Shown here piece after piece: positions 47,867-61,135 of a stretch of DNA of 64,000 bases. Numbering within the stretch: the first letter of the stretch is position 1; every line of letters starts with the position of its first letter. The notes under the pieces are model-generated. The model was not told the DNA's origin. It did not search any database and worked only from the letters and a program-made list of their open reading frames with translations. The position numbers and the translations under genes are program-made. Source of the DNA: Ovis canadensis. Lineage: Eukaryota > Chordata > Mammalia > Artiodactyla > Bovidae. The stretch is from contig NC_091260.1 in the NCBI RefSeq assembly GCF_042477335.2, positions 46,891,001 through 46,955,000 of the forward strand, given 5' to 3'.

Positions 47867-49042
47867 TGGAAACAGTGAGAGACTGTTTTCTTGGGCTCCA
47901 AAATCACTGCAGATGGTGATTATAGTCTTGAAATTAAAAGACACTTGCTCCTTGGAAATCAAGATTGGTGTGAGAAACATCAATAACCTCAGATATGCAG
48001 ATGACACCACCTTTCTGGCAGAAAGTGAAGAACTAAAAAGCCTCTTGATGAAAGTGAAACAACAGAGTGAAAAAGTTGGCTTAAAACTCAACATTCAGAA
48101 AACTAAGATCATGGCATTCGGTCCCATCACTTCATGGCAAATAGATGGGGAAACAGGGGAAACAGTGACAGACTTTATTTGGGGAGCTCCAAAATCACTG
48201 CACCCCAAACCAGTACTCTTGCCTGGCAAGTCCCATGGATGGAGGAGCTTGGTGGGCTGCAGTCCATGGAGTTGCTAAGAGTCAGGCATGACTGAGCAAC
48301 TTCACTTTCACTTTTCACTTTCATTCATTGGAGAGAGAAATGGCAACCCACTCCAGTGTTCTTGCCTGGAGAATCCCAGGGACGGGGGAGCCTGGTGGGC
48401 TGCCGTCTATGGGGTCGCACAGAGTTGAACACGACTGAAGCGACTTAGCAGCAGCAGCAGCAGCAAAATCACTGCAGATGGTGACTGCAGCCATGAAATT
48501 AAAAGACGCTTGCTCCTTGGAAGAAAAGCTATGACCAACCTAGAGAGCATATTAAAAAGCAGAGACATTAGTTTGACAACAAAGGTCCGTCTAGTCAAGG
48601 CTATGGTTTTTCCAGTAGTCATGTATGGATGTGAGAGTTGGACTATAAAGAAAGCTGAGTGCCGAAGAATTGATGCTTTTGAACTGTGGTATATGAGAAG
48701 ACTCTTGAGAGTCCCTTGGACTGCAAGGAGATCTAACCAGTCCATCCTAAAGGAAATCAATCCTGAATATTCATTGGAAGGACTGATGCTGAAGCTGAAA
48801 CTCCAATACTTTGGCCATCTGATGCAAAGAACTGACTCATTTGAAAAGACCTTGATCCTGGGAAAGATTGAAGGCATGAAGAGAAGGGAATGACAGAGGA
48901 TGAGATGGTTGGATGGCATCATCAACTCAATGGACATGAGTTTGAGCAAGTTCTGGGAATTGGTGATGGACAGGGAAGCCTGGCATGCTGCAGTCCATGG
49001 GGTCACAAAGAGTTGGACATGACTGAGCAACTGAACTGAACT
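47867..49042 (+). mobile_element. BovB fragment, rearranged and split by a Bov-A2 SINE
   Basis: Segment order is unusual. 47867-47957 is a piece from downstream of the YADD region, 47957-48202 is the YADD region itself (LRYADDTTFLAESEELKS), and 48465-49042 runs from the same downstream piece to the 3' end. A Bov-A2 (48203-48464) lies between, with a perfect 12-bp duplication. Confidence 0.87.
48203..48464 (+). repeat. Bov-A2 SINE inside BovB
   Basis: Two BovA monomers joined by a TTCACTTTCAC linker, with an (AGC)n tail. Flanked by the perfect 12-bp duplication AAAATCACTGCA (48191-48202 and 48465-48476). Confidence 0.9.
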
Positions 49043-49251
49043 GGAATTGATATAATTACAAGAAATGAGAAGGAAATGAAATTCAGAAGGATGGCTACCT
49101 TAGTTGGGGGAGGCTGGGGATGGGATGGGATTGGGGGACAGGGAAATTATGGAGTTAGACATATGGTATCATCTAGGGGTGAGTTTATAGGTGTTTATTA
49201 TATTATTAAAGGTAAATAGTTAAACATATAACTGAAAGTATACCATGTTTG

Positions 49252-50355
49252 TGTTACTGAGTCCAAGCTTGCTCTGCTCGCCACATGACAGGCCAATGAA
49301 TCTGAGAGATGAAGTGTTGAGGCAAGGAATACAACTTTATTTGGAAAGCCAGTTGACAGAGAAGATGGCAGACTAATATCTCAAAATAACAATCTTGTTG
49401 GAGTCTGGATGCCAGGTTCTTTTATAGACCAGAGATGGTTACGAGTTGAGGAAGTAAAAAATCCTTTATCTTGAATTCCCTTGAATGGCCAATCTCAGGG
49501 AGGGGATCTGTTCATCTCTTCATTCTTGCAGCCATTCACAGGTGAGCAGGGTCAGATTATCTCCCGGTGAGCTGAACAAGGGGCAGGGCTCCCTGAGGCA
49601 GACCATTATGTGTAATTGTAATAACAAGCCAGTCAATCCTAAAGGAAGTCAACCCTGAATATTTATTGTAAGGACTGATGCTGAAGCTGAAGCTCCAATA
49701 CTTTGGCCACCTGATGCGAAGAACTGACTCATTGGAAAAGACCCTGATGCTGGGAAAGATTGAAGGCACAAGGAGAAGGGGATGACAGAAGACGAGATCG
49801 TTGGATGGCATTGTTGAATCAATAGACATGAGTTTGAGCAAACTCCGGGAGATGGTGAAGGACAGGGAGGCCTGGTGCGCTGTAGTCCATGCGGTCACAA
49901 AGAGTTGGACATGATTGAGGGACTGAACAATAATAACAAAAGCAACAAAAGACAGGTTAAAATCAAGGAAACAGATTTATCATGGAGTCAGAATTGGCTC
50001 TTCCTTCCAAACACTTGGACTAATGCTGAGCATGTAGTTTTACTGAAAGTGCCACCTCTCTGGACACCAGTGCCAAATCAAATCCCTCAAATCCCCAAGA
50101 CAAAGATTTGGGTGAATTACTTTGCCAGGCAAAGGAGGACTTCTGCATCAAAAAACTGTCTCTACCCAAGGGAACTTGATGAGGGGTTTTTATAAGAGGG
50201 GGTTTCAAAGCTGGGGTCTCTGACAAGAGTAGGGTGTAAGCAGGATTTACACTACCCTAATTTCATCTCAGGTGGTGAGTCTCCTAACCTTGATGAGCTT
50301 CTCTGGTCCCTTTAATCTTGCTTCCTGTGGTTTCTTGGCTGCCTCTCCCTTCATT
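49252..50355 (-). mobile_element. Endogenous retrovirus LTR remnant split by a BovB insertion
   Basis: Plus-strand start TGTTACTGAGTCC at 49252 is the minus-strand LTR end GGACTCAGTAACA. On the minus strand a TATAAAAGAACC box at about 49427 and AATAAA at 49341-49336 are well placed. The upstream side is interrupted by BovB at 49628-49930, and LTR-like sequence with a second TATAAAA (about 50190) resumes at 49.94 kb. The 5' boundary near 50.35 kb is not resolved, and two different LTRs may be juxtaposed. Confidence 0.5.
49628..49930 (+). mobile_element. BovB 3' fragment inserted in an ERV LTR
   Basis: About 300 bp of BovB 3' end, flanked by TAATAACAA at 49619-49627 and 49931-49939, a 9-bp target duplication. 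It splits an LTR remnant. Confidence 0.85.
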
Positions 50356-50361
50356 GTGGAG

Positions 50362-50566
50362 GTTTAGTAGCTAAGTTGTGTCCCACTCCTTTTGAACCCA
50401 TGGACTGTAGCCCGCCAGGCTCCTCTGTCCATCTGATTTTCCAGGCAAGCAAGTGGGAGTGGCTTGCCATTTCCTTCTCCAGGGGATCTTTCCAAGCCAA
50501 GGATTGAAGCCAGGTCTCCTGCATTGTAGGCAGATTCTTTACCAACTGAGACACTAGAGAAGCCCG
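50362..50566 (-). repeat. Bov-tA SINE
   Basis: GTAGCTAAGTTGTGTCCCAC through GAGACACTAGAGAAGCCC. Confidence 0.85.
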
Positions 50567-50765
50567 TGATTAGAATTGTTCAAATCTGCCCTTTGGAACT
50601 CAGGGAAAATAATGGCTGGAGTCTTGCCTACAAGAAATGGGGGATAGAAAGACCCCATGCTTGGAAGTCCCACAAGGCTCCACTCCGTTTCAGTATTAGA
50701 AACTAAGGATAATGATTCATTAAATTTTAGGGACCCTAAAGGTTGAAAAAGAATAAGAAAAGCCT

Positions 50766-52700
50766 TCAGTTCAGTTCAGTCTCTCAGTCGTGTCCGACTC
50801 TTTGCGACCCCATGAATTGCAGCATGCCAGGCCTCCCTGTCCATCACCATCTCCCAGAGTTCACTCAGACTCATGTTCATCAAGTCCATGATGCCATCCA
50901 GGCATCTCATCCTCTGTCGTCCCCTTCTCCTCCTGCCCCCAATCCCTCCCAGCATCAGAGTCTTTCCCAATGAGTCAGTTCTTCGCATGAGGTGGCCAAA
51001 GTACTGGAGTTTCAGCTTTAGCATGATTCCTTCCAAAGAAATCCCAGGGCTGATCTCCTTCAGAATGGACTGGTTGGATCTCCTTGCAGTCCAAGGGACT
51101 CTCAAGAGTCTTCTCCAACACCACAGTTCAAAAGCAGCAATTCTTCGGTGCTCAGCCTTCTTCACAGTCCAACTCTCACATCCATACATGACCACAGGAA
51201 AAACCATAGCCTTGACTAGACGGACCTTAGTCGGCAATGTAATGTCTCTGCTTTTGAATATGCTATCTAGGTTGGTCATAACTTTTCTTCCAAGGAGTAA
51301 GTGTCTTTTAATTTCATGGCTGCAGTCACCATCTGCAGTGATTTTGGAGCCCCCCAAAAATAAAGTCTGACACTGTGTCCACTGTTTCCCCATCTATTTC
51401 CCATGAAGTTGTGGGACTGGATGCCATGATCTTAGTTTTCTGAATGTTGAGCTTTAAGCCAACTTTTTCACTCTCCTCTTTCACTTTCATCAAGAGGCTC
51501 TTTAGTTCCTCTTCACTTTCTGCCATAAGGGTGGTGTCATCTGCATATCTGAGGTTATTGATATTTCTCCCGGCAATCTTGATTCCAGCTTGTGCTTCTT
51601 CCAGCCCAGCATTTCTCATGATGTACTCTCATGGTGCATATAAGTTAAATAAGCAGGGTGACAATATAAAGCCTTGATGTACTCCTTTTCCTATTTGGAA
51701 CCAGTCTGTTGTTCCATGTCCAGTTCTATCTGTTGCTTCCTGACCTGCATACAGATTTCTCAAGAGGCAGGTCAGGTGGTCTGGTATTCCCATCTGTTTC
51801 AGAATTTTCCACAGTTTCTTGTGATCCACACAGTCAAAGGCTTTGGCATAGTCAATAAAGCAGAAATAGATGTTTTTCTGGAACTCTCTTGCTTTTTCAA
51901 TGATCCAGCAGATGTTGGCAATTTGATCTCTGGTTCCTCTGCCTTTTCTAAAACTAGCTTGAACATCAGGGAGTTCACGGTTCACGTATTGCTGAAGCCT
52001 GGCTTGGAGAATTTTGAGCATTACTTTACTAGCATGTGAGATGAGTGCAATTGTGCAGTAGTTTGAGCATTCTTTGGCATTGCCTTTCTTTGGAATTGGA
52101 ATGAAAACTGACCTTTTCCAGTCCTGTGGCCACTGCTGAGTTTCCCAAATTTGCTGGCATATTGAGTGCAGCACTTTCACAGCATCATCTTTCAGGATTT
52201 GAAACAGCTCAACTGGAATTCCATCACCTCCACTAGCTTTGTTCGTAGTGATGCTTTCTAAGGTCCACTTGCCTTCACATTCCAGGATGTCTGGCTCTAG
52301 ATTAGTGATCACATCATCATGATTATCTGTGTCGTGAAGATCTTTTGTGTACAGTTCTTCCGTGTATTCTTGCCACCTCTTCTTAATATCTTCTGCTTCT
52401 GTTAGGTCCAGACCATTTCTGTCCTTTATCAAGCCCATCTTTGCATGAAATGTTCCCTTGGTATCTCTAATTTTCTTGAAGAGATCTCTAGTCTTTCCCA
52501 TTCTGTTCTTTTCCTCTATTTCTTTGCACTGATCGGTGAGGAAGGCTTTCTTATCTCTTCTTGCTATTCTTTGGAACTCTGCATTCAGATGCTTATATCT
52601 TTCCTTTTCTTCTTTGCTTTTCACCTCTCTTCTTTTCATAGCTATTTGTAAGGCCTCCCCAGACAGCCATTTTGCTTTTTCTCATTTCTTTTCCATGGCC
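50766..52700 (-). mobile_element. BovB (RTE clade) LINE, 5'-truncated, with long reverse-transcriptase frames
   Basis: About 1.9 kb of a 3.2-kb element. The minus strand shows a 336-codon frame (52639-51629) then frames at 51619-51326 and 51393-50776. These cover the palm with [17 protein letters not shown], then GKGVHQGFILSPCLFNLY, the catalytic motif in LRYADDTTLMAES, and a C-terminal part ending at the ACTGAACTGA tail at 50766. Frame breaks near 51620 and 51370 make it non-functional. BovB is the RTE-type retroposon of ruminants, noted for horizontal transfer between reptiles and ruminants. Confidence 0.93.
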
Positions 52701-53202
52701 TTATATGACATTAAAAATTAACTTTAGGTTAAGAGTTTTACAATGTGTCACAAAGGTATGGGTTTCAAGAGATGTACCCTACTTAATATTAACAATCTGA
52801 TTGTCCATTTTAGTAAATTTGCCACCTTTTTTTAAAATTCAAGTTGGTTGGTAAGGTATTCTAATAACCAGCTTCTCAAACTAGATCTCTCCACGTGTCC
52901 CCCAATACCATCCTCTCCCACAATAACCTGCTCCAGTTCTCAAAGATGATGGGAAAAAAGGTGTTTCTTTGAAGCTGGATATTTTACAGAAAAATTTAAA
53001 TTTAAGGAAGGCAGTTTAAATTCAGTTCCTTGGTAACAGGAAATGTGCATTGCACAAGCTTAGAATGCAAATGGAAGTGAGTTGGGGCAAGGGTATGTAT
53101 TTGATGTAGTTGAAAATACATCCATCAAATGAAATACAATGAAACAGGAGTAAAATTTTTGTTTGCAGCTAGAAGTTTAAGTTATGTGATTTTTTGAAAA
53201 TG
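52701..53202. other. Intergenic, nothing recognised
   Basis: AT-rich sequence between BovB and a Bov-tA. Confidence 0.55.
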
Positions 53203-53411
53203 AAGTTAGTTAGTTGCTCAGTTGTGTCTGCCTCTTTGCAACCCCATGGACTGTAGCCCATCTGGCTCCTCTGTCCATGGAATTCTCTAGGCAAGAATAC
53301 TAGAGTGGGTTGTGATTTCCTTCCCCTTCAGGGGATATTCCTGACCCAGGGATTGAACCTAGGTCTCCTGCTTTGTAGGCAGATTCTTTACCTTCTGAGC
53401 CATCATGGAAC
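53203..53411 (-). repeat. Bov-tA SINE
   Basis: GTTAGTTGCTCAGTTGTGTC through CTGAGCCATCATGGAA. Confidence 0.86.
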
Positions 53412-53570
53412 TCTTAAAGATAAAAGTCAAAAGTAATTTCACCTATTGTAGGGGGAAAAGGCAGGTCAAATTAAGAGAATTGAATTGTATCAGGACAACA
53501 GATGCAAAACTTCAGATGTCTCTATCACTCTCTACTAAAAGGCAAAATGCCATAGGGCAAATACCCAGGT

Positions 53571-53832
53571 TGGAGAAGGCAATGGCACCCCACTCCAGTA
53601 CTCTTGCCTGGAAAATCCCATGGACGGAGGACTCTGGTAGGCTGCAGTCCATGGGGTCCCTGAAGGTTGGACACAACTGAGTGACTTCACTTTCACTTTC
53701 ATGCATTGGAGAAGGAAATGGCAACCCACTCCAGTGTTCTTGCCTGGAGAATCCCAGGGACAGGGGAGCCTGGTGGGCTGCCATATATGGGATCTCACAG
53801 AGTCTGACATGACTGAAGTGACTTATAGCATA
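53571..53832 (+). repeat. Bov-A2 SINE
   Basis: Two BovA monomers with a CACTTTCACTTTCATGCATT linker. Flanked by the perfect 14-bp duplication GCAAATACCCAGGT (53557-53570 and 53833-53846). Confidence 0.92.
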
Positions 53833-54316
53833 GCAAATACCCAGGTAAGAGCAGAGGTCATCTGTTTCAGAAGTCAGTCTACTCCTGACCTAAACTTGGC
53901 ATCTGGATAAAAATCTGGGGGTACTAAACTGGCTTGATAGACCTCTATAGAGCCAAAGGCTTACCTGACCAGGGTTAGAATGGTGTGATTTCAAGCATAT
54001 CAAAAAGGGAGAGGAGAGATTTTTCACCCTGACAATTTGGGGAATGTCTGGGGTAAAAGAGACTGTCACCTAGTGCCTGTTGCGCAGTTCGACTCCTCCC
54101 TGGTTGCTACCTGTCCTATTCTTTCTGAAACTGAGTAGGACCCTGTAGGGAACCCTAGGTACAAAAGCCTATCCACGTCCCTCTTGTTTTTAAGAAAAAG
54201 GTTTCAGCTTTCAAGATCTTTCTTGCGTTCCAAAGGGCCAACAATTGAAACAGTTAACTGTTCAGTTATTTGTTAAGGAAGTGAGGGAATGCATTAACAA
54301 AAGAAAGGCAGTAAAG

Positions 54317-54632
54317 GGACTTCCCTGGTGGCTCAGTGGTAAAGAATCCACCTGCCAGTGCAGAAGACACAGATTTCCCCTGGTCCTGGAAGATCCCACA
54401 TGCCAAGGAGCAACTAAGCCCATGCTCCACAACTACTGAACCTGTTCTCTAGAGCCCAAGAGCCGCAACTACTGAAGTCCGTGTGCCGTGCTATGCAACA
54501 AGAGAAGCCGCTGCAATAAGGAGCCTGCACACAGCAACCAGTGAGTAGTCTCTGCAAGCCAAAACTGGAGAAAAGCCCACACAGCAACAAAGACCCAGCA
54601 TAGCCAAAAATAATTTTTAAAAATTACTTTAA
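54317..54632 (+). repeat. CHR-type SINE, nearly full length
   Basis: GGGACTTCCCTGGTGGCTCA head, repeated CAACTACTGAA body, AAAGACCCAGCATAGCCAAA end and an A-rich tail. Confidence 0.87.
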
Positions 54633-54729
54633 AAGAAAAGCAGTTAAGAAACAACAGTACAGCAATAAAGGAGAGTCCCAGTCCTTTCCAATGGGTATAC
54701 ATAATAATGTGACACAAATCTTTGAGTTT

Positions 54730-55869
54730 GGCTATTGAAAAAGCAAGAGTGTTCCAGAAAAATGTCTATTTCTGCTTTATTGACTATACCAAAACCTTTG
54801 ACTGTGTGGATCACAAGAAACTGTGGAAAATTCTGAAACAGATGGGAATACCAGACCACCTGACCTGCCTCTTGAGAAACCTATATGCAGGTCAGGAAGC
54901 AACAGTTAGAACTGGACATGGAACAACAGACTGGTTCCAAATAGGAAAAGGTGTACGTCAAGGCTGTATATTGTCACCCTGCTTATTTAACTTATATGCA
55001 TCATGAGAGTACATCATGAGAAATGCTGGGCTGGAAGAAGCACAAGCTGGAATCAAGATTGCCGGGAGAAATATCAATAACCTCAGATATGCAGATGGCA
55101 CCACCCTTATGGCAAAAAGTGAAGAGGAACTAAAGAGCCTCTTGATGAAAGTGAAAGAGGAGAGTGAAAAAGTTGGCTTAAAGCTCAACATTCAGAAAAC
55201 TAAGATCATGGCATCTGGTCCTATCACTTCATGGGAAATAGATGGGGAAACAGTGGACACAGTGTCAGACTTTTTTTTGGGTAGCTCCAAAATCACAGCA
55301 GATGGCGACTGCAGCCATGAAATTAAGAGACACTTACTCTTTGGAAGAAAAGTTATGACCAACCTAGATAGCATATTCAAAAGCAGAGACATTACATTGC
55401 CGACTAAGGTCCGTCTAGTCAAGGCTATGGTTTTTCCTGTGGTCATGTATGGATGTGAGAGTTGGACTATAAAGAAAGCTGAGTGCCAAAGAATTGATGC
55501 TTTTGAACTGTGGTGTTGGAGAAGACTCTTGAGAGTCCCTTGGACTGCAAGGAGATCCAACCCGTTCATTCTATAGGAGATCAGTCCTGGGTGTTCATTG
55601 GAAGGACTGATGCTGAGGCTGAAACTCCAATACTTTGGTCACCTCATGAGAAGAGCTGACTCATTGGAAAAGACCCTGATGCTGGGAGGGGTTGGGGGCA
55701 GGAGGAGAAGGGGTCGACAACAGAGGATGAGATGCCTGGATGGCATCACTGACTCAATGCACAGGAGACTGGGTGAACTCTGGGAGTCGGTGATAGACAG
55801 AGGGGCCTGGCATGCTGCAAGGGTCGCAGAGTTGGACAGGACTGAGCAACTGAACTGAACTGAACTGAT
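54730..55869 (+). mobile_element. BovB LINE fragment
   Basis: 5'-truncated BovB beginning in the RT palm (FIDYTKTFDCVDHKK) and running to the ACTGAACTGA tail. The YADD box reads YADG (residue change in LRYADGTTLMAKS), so this copy is catalytically dead as well as frameshifted near 55.0 kb. Confidence 0.9.
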
Positions 55870-56026
55870 AGGAACTAAGCTCCCTCTCTGCCACCCCCAA
55901 CCCCCACCTCCACTCAGGTGGAGGATGGCTGAGAATAAGTTTCTTGGAACATCACCCTCTTACAACTAGAAGGAGGTCACATGCCCCTGCAGTCCTTACT
56001 TGGTCTTGAAAGACTTCCCTAAGGGA

Positions 56027-56155
56027 ATTCCTCGAGGGTCATGTCTGGGACTTTGTCCTTGCACTGCTGAAGGTCCAGGTTCAAATCAATCCCTGGTCCA
56101 AAACTAAGATCCCGCAAGCCCCACGGAACAGCCAAAAAATTAATTAAAAATGAAA
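56027..56155 (+). repeat. CHR-type SINE, 5' part
   Basis: GGAATTCCTCGAGGGTCATG, CCCTGGTCCAAAACTAAGAT, ACGGAACAGCCAAAAAATTA. Confidence 0.65.
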
Positions 56156-56344
56156 ACATAACAAATCCTCTCCCCTGAAAACCATTGGACAGTTCAGTTT
56201 TCTGAGCAGGAGCTATGCTGACCTCCTTGGTTGGTGTTTGCAAATCCTTTGTCTGCCCTAAACTCCAGTTTCAGTTTCTTTGGCCTCACTATGCCTCAGG
56301 CACACTAACTTGGGCTCAATAGTGTGTCTTCATCGATCTCATTT

Positions 56345-56860
56345 AATACCTGTGCTAAGCAAAATAATGCTCTCCCCGAAAGATGACTATGTTCTAATCT
56401 CCACAACCTGTGAAAATACTAGTTTACACCAAAGGACAACTAAGGTTGCAAATCAGCTGACCTTGAGATAAGAATGATCTGGGTAGAGCCAAAGCACTCA
56501 CAAGGGATTATTAAAAGATAAACAGGCATCCAAAACTTAAGTTTAAGCAAAAATCTACCCAAAAAGGGCAGCACCAAACTGGAAGTGGTTAGTAGCATTC
56601 TAGGAGCCAGGGGACTTTATAAAAGTGTGGAAGCAAAGAAAGAAATTAGTTGATTGGCTGTAGGTTAAAGACTAATTTGTGGTTTGATTATTGTCCTTAA
56701 GTATACAATACAGTATTTTCAACTGTAGATATAATATTGTACTGATCTCTTGCATGTTGCATAACTGAAACTTTATACTAGCTGCTTAAATGTTTTGTCT
56801 TAAACCATTAAGTTTGTGCTAAATTGTTAGAATGGCAACAGGGAACTAATACAGTACCTA
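56345..56860 (+). mobile_element. Old LTR (MaLR/MLT1-like) remnant
   Basis: Begins with CAAAATAATGCTCTCCCC and AATCTCCACAACCTGTGAA, and ends with AAACCATTAAGTTTGTGCTA and GGAACTAATACAG, the pattern of MaLR LTR starts and ends. The central part is diverged and may hold other sequence. Confidence 0.5.
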
Positions 56861-57107
56861 ATCCAGTTAAGTCTAACCTGAACTGCAGTTTGTTTCAAAA
56901 ACTCAAATGTTGGTCTTCTCACTCTCTCCCTGCTGGAGGGATCTCCCCCTGAACGCCCCATTCCCCACCTACTGTTTCCATAAGAACAATGACTCTGTCC
57001 TCTTCCCAGTTCCTAGACGAGCTTAGTGGTTACTACGAACTTATCAACTCATCCTGTCAAAAATATAACCTCCTAAGCCCTAGACCTCATCTTGTTCTTT
57101 TAACTGT

Positions 57108-57426
57108 GTGAAAGACGCTCAGTCGTGTCCCACTCTTTGCGACTCCATAGACTGTAGCCCGCCAGGCTTCTTCTTCCGTCCGTGGGAATTCTCCAGGCAA
57201 GAATACTGGAGTCCCTCCTCCAGCGGATCTTTCTAACCCAGGGAAAGAACCCAGGTCTCCCGCAATGGGGGGCAGATTCTTTGCCCTCGGAGCCACCAGG
57301 GAAGCCCAAGAATACTTGAATGGGTAGCCTATCCCTTCTCCAACGGATCCTCCCAACCCAGGAATCCAACCAGGGTCTCCTGCCATTGCAGGAGGATTGT
57401 TTACCAGTTGGGCTATCAGGGAAGCC
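57108..57426 (-). repeat. Bov-tA SINE with duplicated tRNA-side unit
   Basis: GCTCAGTCGTGTCCCACTCT, a first end GAGCCACCAGGGAAGCCC at about 57306 and a second end GGGCTATCAGGGAAGCC at 57425. Confidence 0.87.
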
Positions 57427-57861
57427 TAGAAGTTAATCACTTTTGCCAATATTTCACAAGTGTTAGGTCACTAATTGCTTCCTTTAGACAGCATGCGTTT
57501 AGGATTGTTTTTCCCTACTAACTCTTAAATGTTTGTGTATTTTACCCTTTTGCAAGGGTGGGGGCTTTCCTCGGAAGAAGGTTGCAATTGAATTGTTTGT
57601 ATCAACAAGGTCTGGGAACCGCCAATATTAACACTTTAAAGTGTTTTGGACTACACATGTCCAGGCCCTACCCAAAGCTGTCAAAGCATATTTCCTCACG
57701 TTAGAGTTTAAGAAACTTCTTAACAAGTTCCACGTCTGATTCCTTGGCATAGTAAAATGGGAGATCAAACCATATGCCTATTATCACAGTTTAAAAAAGC
57801 ATTTTCTGCCTTTCTCTTCAAATTCTGAGCCCAGCTATGTCCTCCTAGCAAGTGAGGATTG

Positions 57862-58048
57862 TGGTCAGTAGCTTAGTCTCAACCGACTCTTTGCGATCCA
57901 ATGGACTAGCCCACCAGTCTCCTCTGTCCTTCGGATTTTCTGGGAGCGGGTTGTCACTTCATTCTTCAGGAGAGCTTCACCACCCAGGGACGGAACCCGC
58001 GTCTCCTGCACTGGTAGGCAGATTCTTTTCCGCAGAGCCTGTGAGGAT
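57862..58048 (-). repeat. Diverged Bov-tA just upstream of the RPL37 promoter
   Basis: TCAACCGACTCTTTGCGATC, CCACCAGTCTCCTCTGTCC, CGCGTCTCCTGCACTGGTAG, ending near 58045. Confidence 0.78.
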
Positions 58049-58440
58049 CAGTCAGTCAAAAGCTTCAGGCCGGAGTACAGAGGAACCTGGAGAAGTACTC
58101 CAGCCCAACCCCCAACCCTACACAGACGCCGGGAGGGCTGAGCTAGCTCCTGCACCCCAAGCAGGGGAGCCTCTCTACCCACATCTCCCATCTCCTAGGA
58201 AACCAGAATCCGCAATATGGCCTTAGCGGGGACAGAACATTCGTAAAGACTGGAGGGAAACAACAGGAGGGAAGGTAGTCGAGTTCCGGTCTAAAAGTTT
58301 GCCGCAGGGAAAGGCGGGTCCGGAGGGTATACGCCCAATCCCTTCCCCAGAAAGTTGTGAGTTCCGCTCCGCTGAACTCTCTATTGGCCCTAACTAGCTC
58401 CGCGATCCTCCTCTCGAATCCACCCACACTGCGGTGACGG

Positions 58441-58530
58441 ACGCTTGAGAGCGGTGCACTGCGCCCCGCCGGAAGTGCTTCCCTGGGCGGAAGCTCAGAG
58501 CGCAATATAGCGGAAGTGCTTTCTCTTCCG
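58441..58530 (+). promoter_or_regulatory. RPL37 core promoter: paired ETS/GABP sites and TOP initiator
   Basis: The GC-rich segment carries CCGGAAGTG at 58469-58477 and a near-copy GCGGAAGTG at 58510-58518, both matching the ETS/GABPA core common in ribosomal protein promoters. The second abuts the pyrimidine initiator at 58519. No canonical TATA box; a weak AATATAG lies at 58503-58509. CpG density rises from about 58.25 kb to 58.75 kb compared with the AT-rich flanks. Confidence 0.75.
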
Positions 58531-58559
58531 GCCTCTTTGGTCTCGGCGGCAGAAGCAAG

Positions 58560-58562
<3 letters not shown>
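58519..58562 (+). CDS. RPL37: RPL37 exon 1 (5' UTR plus ATG)
   Basis: A predicted transcript start at C58519 opens a pyrimidine tract CTTTCTCTTCC, the 5' terminal oligopyrimidine signal of ribosomal protein mRNAs. The ATG at 58560-58562 is followed at once by the donor GTGAGT, so the exon codes for methionine only. This is a common arrangement in ribosomal protein genes. Confidence 0.9.

Positions 58563-61135
<2,573 letters not shown>

Noticed and set aside
47820-48278. 152-codon frame with an RT-like YADD motif
   Set aside because: BovB fragment joined to SINE sequence; not a gene.
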